Source: Candidatus Mycobacterium methanotrophicum
GTDB taxonomy: Bacteria > Actinomycetota > Actinomycetes > Mycobacteriales > Mycobacteriaceae
NCBI RefSeq assembly: GCF_023515995.1
Contig: NZ_CP097320.1
Coordinates: 4,154,001-4,218,000 of the forward strand
Direction: 5' to 3'
DNA: 64,000 nt
Under the pieces are notes generated by a model. The model was not told the DNA's origin, made no database searches, and saw only the letters and a list, made by a program, of their open reading frames with translations. Positions 59,537 to 64,000 of the stretch are shown one piece after another; the first letter of the stretch is position 1, and each line of letters starts with the position of its first letter. The position numbers and the translations under genes were made by a program.

Positions 59537-61627
59537 CTAGGTGAGGGTGAACAGGTTCTTCAGATCGCCACCCGACGCGAGGTTCTGGCTGCGCTGGCGG
59601 TACTCATCCCGCTGCTTGGTGGCGTAGACGTCGACCGCCTGCCCGGCGACCGTCGCACGCACCGCTGTGTACAGCGCTTTCTGCGCAATGACTGTGGCGA
59701 AGTCGGCGATGCTGTCGCAGGCAGCCGACGACAACGGCCCTCCGTGAATCGCCGCGTTGCGCGACCGCGTGAGCCTGGCTACCCGGTTCTCAAGGCGCTG
59801 TTGTTCGATCGCGAACGCTCCGCCGAGAGAAGCGCCCGAGGACAAGATGTCGGCGGTCTCGTTGAGCTGGCGGGATAGCCAGTGATCGGCGTAGATCCGT
59901 TTCAGCACGGCCACGTGGTCCAAAGTCTTCTGCCGGTTGATGCGGAATCCCCAGCTACCATCCGTGACGTCTTCGCGGATAGTCGCCAACTCCGCCGGGA
60001 TTCGAGCGCCCGGTGAACGATCGGGAACGTGCTGCACGACCGCGGCGAATACGTCGCGAACTGCGCGGTTGGCGAACGAAGTGACGGTGTACTCGTCAAA
60101 GAAGTACTCGGCGACGAACACGTACCACTTGTGGCCCGCGAGAGGGGCCGCCCACCTGTTGCAGTGCTCAATGGCGTGAACCGCGGCCAGGATCACGGCT
60201 TCGGGGTCGGACCGCGGAGCATCCGCGAGTGCTGCTTGGAGGCGCAGGACGGGTTGAAGCAGAGGTACGGCCTCAGCGGTGATCACGTGCCCAGCTCCGG
60301 TCATCTCGTCCAGGTTGGTCGTGAAGTGATCATTCTCGTAGAAGGCACGCTCAGGGAGCGGCTCCTTCAAGCCCCACCGGACTGGCGGGAAGTAGGAGGA
60401 CTGACCGTCGAACAGCAGAGTTCCTCCCAGCACCTTCCACATGTCGTCGTAGACACCCACGACGGCCAACACCGCGTCGAGGTAGCTGCGGGCCACGGCG
60501 GTAGCGTTGTGCCGTTGGATGCCGCGGACTGCGACGCGTGCGTACACCAGCTGCGGCTCGTACTCGAACCCCGTTTGGTCGTCCACCTGCCCCGACGACT
60601 GAAGCTCCCGGATCTCGTCAGTCAGCAGTTCCTCCGGTACGACGTCGAACAGCTCCCGGACCCGATCCGCGTCTGCCGCCAGTGCGCTCGCCAGCATTTG
60701 CGCGTCGTAGAACGTGACGTCGCCGTGGCTGACACACGACATACTCCGGACGAACGCCGGAGCGAGACGGAACCACACCACGAAGTCTCCGGTCCTCGGC
60801 GACATCGCGGCGCAGCGCTCGGCCAGGTCTGCGAGCTCCTGCTCGGTCAGAGTCGACTTCGCTTGTGGGTCGTAAGGCTGCGTCTCGTCCGGCGGGTCGC
60901 CGACCATCGCCTGCGCCAGCTGCACGGTGCCCTGATAACCCACTAGGACACTCGCGGCCGTAGAGATGGGATTCCAGTGCGCACGGTCCTGCTTGCGGTG
61001 GTCACTCAGCGCCACGACGTTGTCGCGCAGGAACGCCACCCGCTCGTGCGGATAGCGGATGTGGTCGCTGTCGCGGCACGCGGCAACCAGGTCGCGCCAG
61101 GCTGCCGCCAGTATGTCGTCTCCGTCAATGGCCGCGGTGAGGGCTAAGTTGGCCGCGTCGACAACCGGCCGCTTGGTGTCGTCTAGGCGTGCGCCTCCGT
61201 TCGGCCCAGGGGCCAGCAAGTCGTTGGTGATCGCCTGCCGGATTGCGTGCCCCGGTGCATCGACTAGCGCCTTCAGCTCAGGCCCCAGCCAGTTGAGCGT
61301 GTCGGTGAGGTCGGAGGCCCTGGACCGCCAGTCATAGATCTGCGTCCGGTCGTGCTGCTGGGGATCGGCGCAGGCGTCTGCGATCTCCTGAAGGATCGCG
61401 GTCAGCGGCATGTGGCCCGACGTGCAGGTGATCGACTCCTTGCAGCGGGTGCATTCGAGTAGTTCTTCCAGCCATCGATCATGCTGCTCGAACACGTTCA
61501 CACCATCCGGACCGGTGCGGGGCACTTCCTCATCTGGGTGACTGTACGAGGCGACGGCACCGCTGCGTCGGTTGGTCAGTAGACGGCGCCACCCCACCCC
61601 GATGATGGACCTCAGCCTGCGCAACAC
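59537..61627 (-). CDS. Large protein with HEPN-type R-x4-H motif
   Basis: 696 residues from GTG 61625-61627, which has GGAGAATAGGAACC upstream. The frame is open 190 codons further but that part is shadow. It has an N-terminal Cys pair cluster (CTRCKESITC), a long mostly helical middle, and near the C-terminus RLTRSRNAAIHGG, giving Arg623-x4-His628 in a helical setting (ADFATVIAQKALYTAVRATV), the layout of a HEPN ribonuclease. I do not recognise the family as a whole. It lies between an AlbA_2 gene and an ApeA-like gene; RNA cleavage on infection is the obvious hypothesis. Confidence 0.7.
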   Translation of the reverse strand: MLRRLRSIIGVGWRRLLTNRRSGAVASYSHPDEEVPRTGPDGVNVFEQHDRWLEELLECTRCKESITCTSGHMPLTAILQEIADACADPQQHDRTQIYDWRSRASDLTDTLNWLGPELKALVDAPGHAIRQAITNDLLAPGPNGGARLDDTKRPVVDAANLALTAAIDGDDILAAAWRDLVAACRDSDHIRYPHERVAFLRDNVVALSDHRKQDRAHWNPISTAASVLVGYQGTVQLAQAMVGDPPDETQPYDPQAKSTLTEQELADLAERCAAMSPRTGDFVVWFRLAPAFVRSMSCVSHGDVTFYDAQMLASALAADADRVRELFDVVPEELLTDEIRELQSSGQVDDQTGFEYEPQLVYARVAVRGIQRHNATAVARSYLDAVLAVVGVYDDMWKVLGGTLLFDGQSSYFPPVRWGLKEPLPERAFYENDHFTTNLDEMTGAGHVITAEAVPLLQPVLRLQAALADAPRSDPEAVILAAVHAIEHCNRWAAPLAGHKWYVFVAEYFFDEYTVTSFANRAVRDVFAAVVQHVPDRSPGARIPAELATIREDVTDGSWGFRINRQKTLDHVAVLKRIYADHWLSRQLNETADILSSGASLGGAFAIEQQRLENRVARLTRSRNAAIHGGPLSSAACDSIADFATVIAQKALYTAVRATVAGQAVDVYATKQRDEYRQRSQNLASGGDLKNLFTLT

Positions 61628-61729
61628 GGTTCCTATTCTCCAAACCGGCAGCAGGTCGGGACAGTGACCCGCCGCGGGGCAGCGAACGTTCTCGTCCCGG
61701 CGTCGGCGCCCTATGTCACGCTTGCGCCC

Positions 61730-62408
61730 ATGCCCCACACCGCCGAGCAGCTCCATGTTCTCGTCGCTGCCTGCGAGCAGTTCCGCGGCTCCAAGGCGCC
61801 GGCGGGCTACCGCGACGGCCTCGCCCTCTGCGTGATCGACAGCGTGCAGTCCACGGGCGTCACGTACAGCAGCGTGGAGAACGTCGTCGCCCGCTACCGT
61901 GCCTACCGCCGCGAGCAGGGTGGCGACCCGAACCGCGACGGTGTCGCCGAGTTGTTGGCCACGTTCGACGAGCTCGGCGGACCGGCCGGCTGGGCGAAGA
62001 AGATCGGCAACAGCAACCGCACCTCCACCCGCGGCGGGGTACTCAAGTCCGAGGCGATCCGCGACGCGGCCCGCGTGCTCGACGGCGAGGGGATCAGGGA
62101 CACCGACTCGCTTCGGAAGTTGGCCCAGGACGACGCCCAGTTGGAGCAGGTGCGCAAGGCGTGGTTGCGCGGTCACGGGGCAACGTTCCGGGATCACGTG
62201 GCACTACATGCTGATGCTCGCCGGCATCCCGGGTGTGAAGCCGGACCGGATGATCTGCCGGTTCGTGGCCGACTCGTTGGAGCTGCCTCGGCGCGGTGTC
62301 ACGCCGCCGTTCGCGCTGGCGATCCTGACTGCCGCGGCGAAGGAGATGGGCATGTCGCCCACCGACCTCGATCACGGGGTGTGGCAGTTCCAGCGGATCC
62401 GGAAGTAG
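61730..62408 (+). pseudogene. Conserved hypothetical gene with one frameshift
   Basis: From ATG 61730: MPHTAEQLHVLVAACEQFRG, ALCVIDSVQSTGVTYSSVEN, AYRREQGGDPNRDGVAELLA, GNSNRTSTRGGVLKSEAIRD. Near 62176 the reading jumps to the next frame: GQRSGITWHYMLMLAGIPGV, KPDRMICRFVADSLELPRRG, TDLDHGVWQFQRIRK. Removing one G restores a 225-residue protein of a family I know as hypothetical, with a helix-hairpin-helix-like C-terminus (LAGIPGVKPDRMI). Its 5' end is 102 bp from the divergent HEPN-like gene. Confidence 0.7.
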
Positions 62409-62505
62409 GCCCGTCCGCGGTGTAGCCCGCTGATCCGCTTACCGCGTAGGAGGCCGGAGACTCTTCGGCGACGGCCTGCACCACCTTTCGGCATACATTT
62501 CGGGT

Positions 62506-63988
62506 ATGGCAGATCGGTTCCCCGAGCAGACCCCCGAGACCATCGGACAGTTCCAGGTGGTGCCCAAGGCATCGGCCGCTGAGACCACGGCAACACCACC
62601 TCGCACCGGAGTGCTTCGATTCCGGGACAACCGCGTCGAGCTTGAGGTCAGTCCCAGCTTCAACCCGATGGTCGAGTGGACACGACGCGGACCTGGATCC
62701 TTCGCCGGCGGCCCGCCACAGCAACGCGTGACTGACGACGCCGTCGTGCTAGGAGGGCACAGCAATGAGCCCCGGCGAAGTGTCGCTATGGGGTCTACGT
62801 TCCGTGCGCCGCCAGATGTTGGGCTTCCCGAGCCCTGGAGAAGACGAACCTCACAGCCGCGAGGTACTGCGGGCAGACTGGTGCTTCGTCGGCGCGCTGT
62901 TCCCGGACGACGAGACCGAGTTCGACGTGGTGACCTTGGATGTCACCGGCCTCCATGCGTTCGCCAAGCTGCCTTCGGTGCGCACCGAGTTGCCCGAAAC
63001 CGGTATGACGCCGATGCAGTGGGTCTACGACCCGCCGGACGCTGCGGAGGGGGGTGTGTCGACTCCCGGAGCCGGGAAGGTGCGGTTCGAGCCGCTGGCG
63101 TCAATCCCGACGCTCGGTGGACCGGACATCGTCCTCACGACGGGTACACGCCTCAAGCTGGCGTTCGACCACGCGCTTCCGTTGTCCACGATGGTGTCCA
63201 CCGTCGCGATACCGATCGCAACGGTGCTCACGATCCTCAACGGGGCCGAGTGCCGCGTCCGCCAGCTAAACCTGTCGGTCCCGCGCGGAGGCTCCGCAGA
63301 CGTGTACGGCCGCGTGGTCGACGGGTCCGCGCCTCGCGATTCCGCCGAGGAGTCTCTCCTCACACTCGAAGGTGCTGGTGGCGCCGACTTCATCGGCCGG
63401 TGGCTTGAACTCTCGCAGCGGGTATCGCCGGTGCCGCAGATTCTTGCGGCGTCCTGCGCCGGGGAGTTCCAGACCGTGGAGACCGAAGCGCTGAGCCTGT
63501 GCACCGCCGCGGAGAATCTCCATCGGCGGCTGTATCCGGACGTACGTCGATGGACGGCGGAGACGGTCGACGAGGCCACGGCCGGGTTGAAGGACGCCGA
63601 CATTCCCGATGAGGTGCGTCAGGCGCTGACGCAGGCAATCGGTCAGTACCTCTACGAGCCATCGTTTCCCATCCGCATCGAGACCTTGGCGAGCCGGGCG
63701 GCCGAGGCTGTTCCGGAGTGCGTTGGCCGGATCAACCGTTGGAAGCGTGCGGTGACTGATCAGCGGAACACTCTCGCGCATGGACTGCGTTCGGAGGAGG
63801 AGAATCCCGACCTCGCCGAGATGCACTACATCACGCGGTCACTGCGGTGGGTTCTCACGGTGTGCCTGCTGCTGGAGGCGGGTGTTCCATCGGAGCGTTT
63901 GGCCGACGCGGTGCGTGCGAACAGCCGTTTCGAGCGCGATGCGAGGAACTGGCGAAGCATATGGCCGAAGGTGTTCGAAAAGGAGTAG
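62506..63988 (+). pseudogene. ApeA-like HEPN anti-phage protein, split by a frameshift
   Basis: The first frame (ATG 62506) gives the start of an ApeA N-terminal domain: IGQFQVVPKASAAE, TGVLRFRDNRVELEVSPSF, DAVVLGGHSNEP. The second frame (62765-63988, 407 residues) continues GEVSLWGLRSVRRQMLGF, VLRADWCFVGALFPDDE and a C-terminal HEPN domain with DQRNTLAHG (Arg334, His339 of the second frame). Dropping one C of a CCCC run near 62770 joins them into about 493 residues. The second frame also has its own perfect ribosome site, AGGAGGGCACAGCA, before ATG 62765, so a two-part or frameshifted product cannot be excluded. Confidence 0.7.
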
Positions 63989-64000
63989 ATGGCTCTCCGC

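Noticed and set aside
61628..62197. 190-residue extension of the HEPN-like protein
   Set aside because: It is the reverse of the conserved gene starting at 61730, and a good ribosome site marks GTG 61627.

Overview
The window is high-GC mycobacterial DNA and the backbone is that of a slow-growing Mycobacterium. The order panC - DUF2520 gene - two membrane genes - folK - folB - folP - folE - ftsH - ephA - LLM oxidoreductase, then hpt - tilS - Rv3626c-like - dacB - ppa - terC - Rv3630-like - ppgS - DUF2304 - galE1 - Rv3635-like, then Rv3644c-like - adenylate cyclase - topA - Rv3647c-like - cspA - DUF1998 helicase, follows the M. tuberculosis Rv3602c to Rv3649 order as I remember it. The species cannot be named from the sequence alone.

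Layout. 1-8.1 kb: pantothenate and folate biosynthesis, leftward, many genes joined by ATGA/GTGA overlaps, ending in ftsH. 8.3-11.5 kb: a three-gene oxidation operon (epoxide hydrolase, LLM flavin oxidoreductase, zinc dehydrogenase). 11.5-19.4 kb: an accessory block in the place where M. tuberculosis carries esxV/W, PE/PPE and lpqG. It starts with a wrecked amino-acid permease, then holds an ArsR-controlled pair of cation transporters and a complete copper operon (csoR, DUF1490, ctpV-like, DUF5134) with its operator. It ends in a scar of the 3' end of lpqG. 19.4-30.7 kb: purine salvage, tRNA modification, wall peptidase, pyrophosphatase, a terC gene under a putative manganese riboswitch, and cell-wall glycosylation genes. 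30.7-32.1 kb: mobile-type debris next to tRNA-Thr(CGT). 32.1-42.2 kb: replication, topoisomerase, cyclase, cold shock and helicase backbone.

42.2-50 kb is a gene graveyard: an IS110 transposase relic, a pknD kinase attached to a pstS tail, and fragments of meaB, an SDR, a TetR regulator, an MmcQ/YjbR protein and an LLM oxidoreductase, with a few apparently intact small genes between them. 50-51.1 kb has a D-Ala-D-Ala dipeptidase-like gene and small genes.

51.1-64 kb is an accessory island rich in candidate defence and conflict genes: an HTH antitoxin/PIN toxin pair joined to an HUH rolling-circle Rep-like protein (with a second Rep 3' relic), a trypsin-like protease, an AbiEi-like antitoxin with a nucleotidyltransferase toxin behind two 55-bp palindromes, a Schlafen/AlbA_2 protein convergent with a 696-residue protein carrying a HEPN-type R-x4-H motif, and an ApeA-like HEPN protein split by one frameshift. 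Three island genes are each broken by a single-base shift, two of them in or beside a C run, so assembly error, phase variation and decay must be separated before calling them dead. The best candidate for an undescribed system is the AlbA_2 / HEPN-like pair at 58.1-61.6 kb together with the two genes after it.
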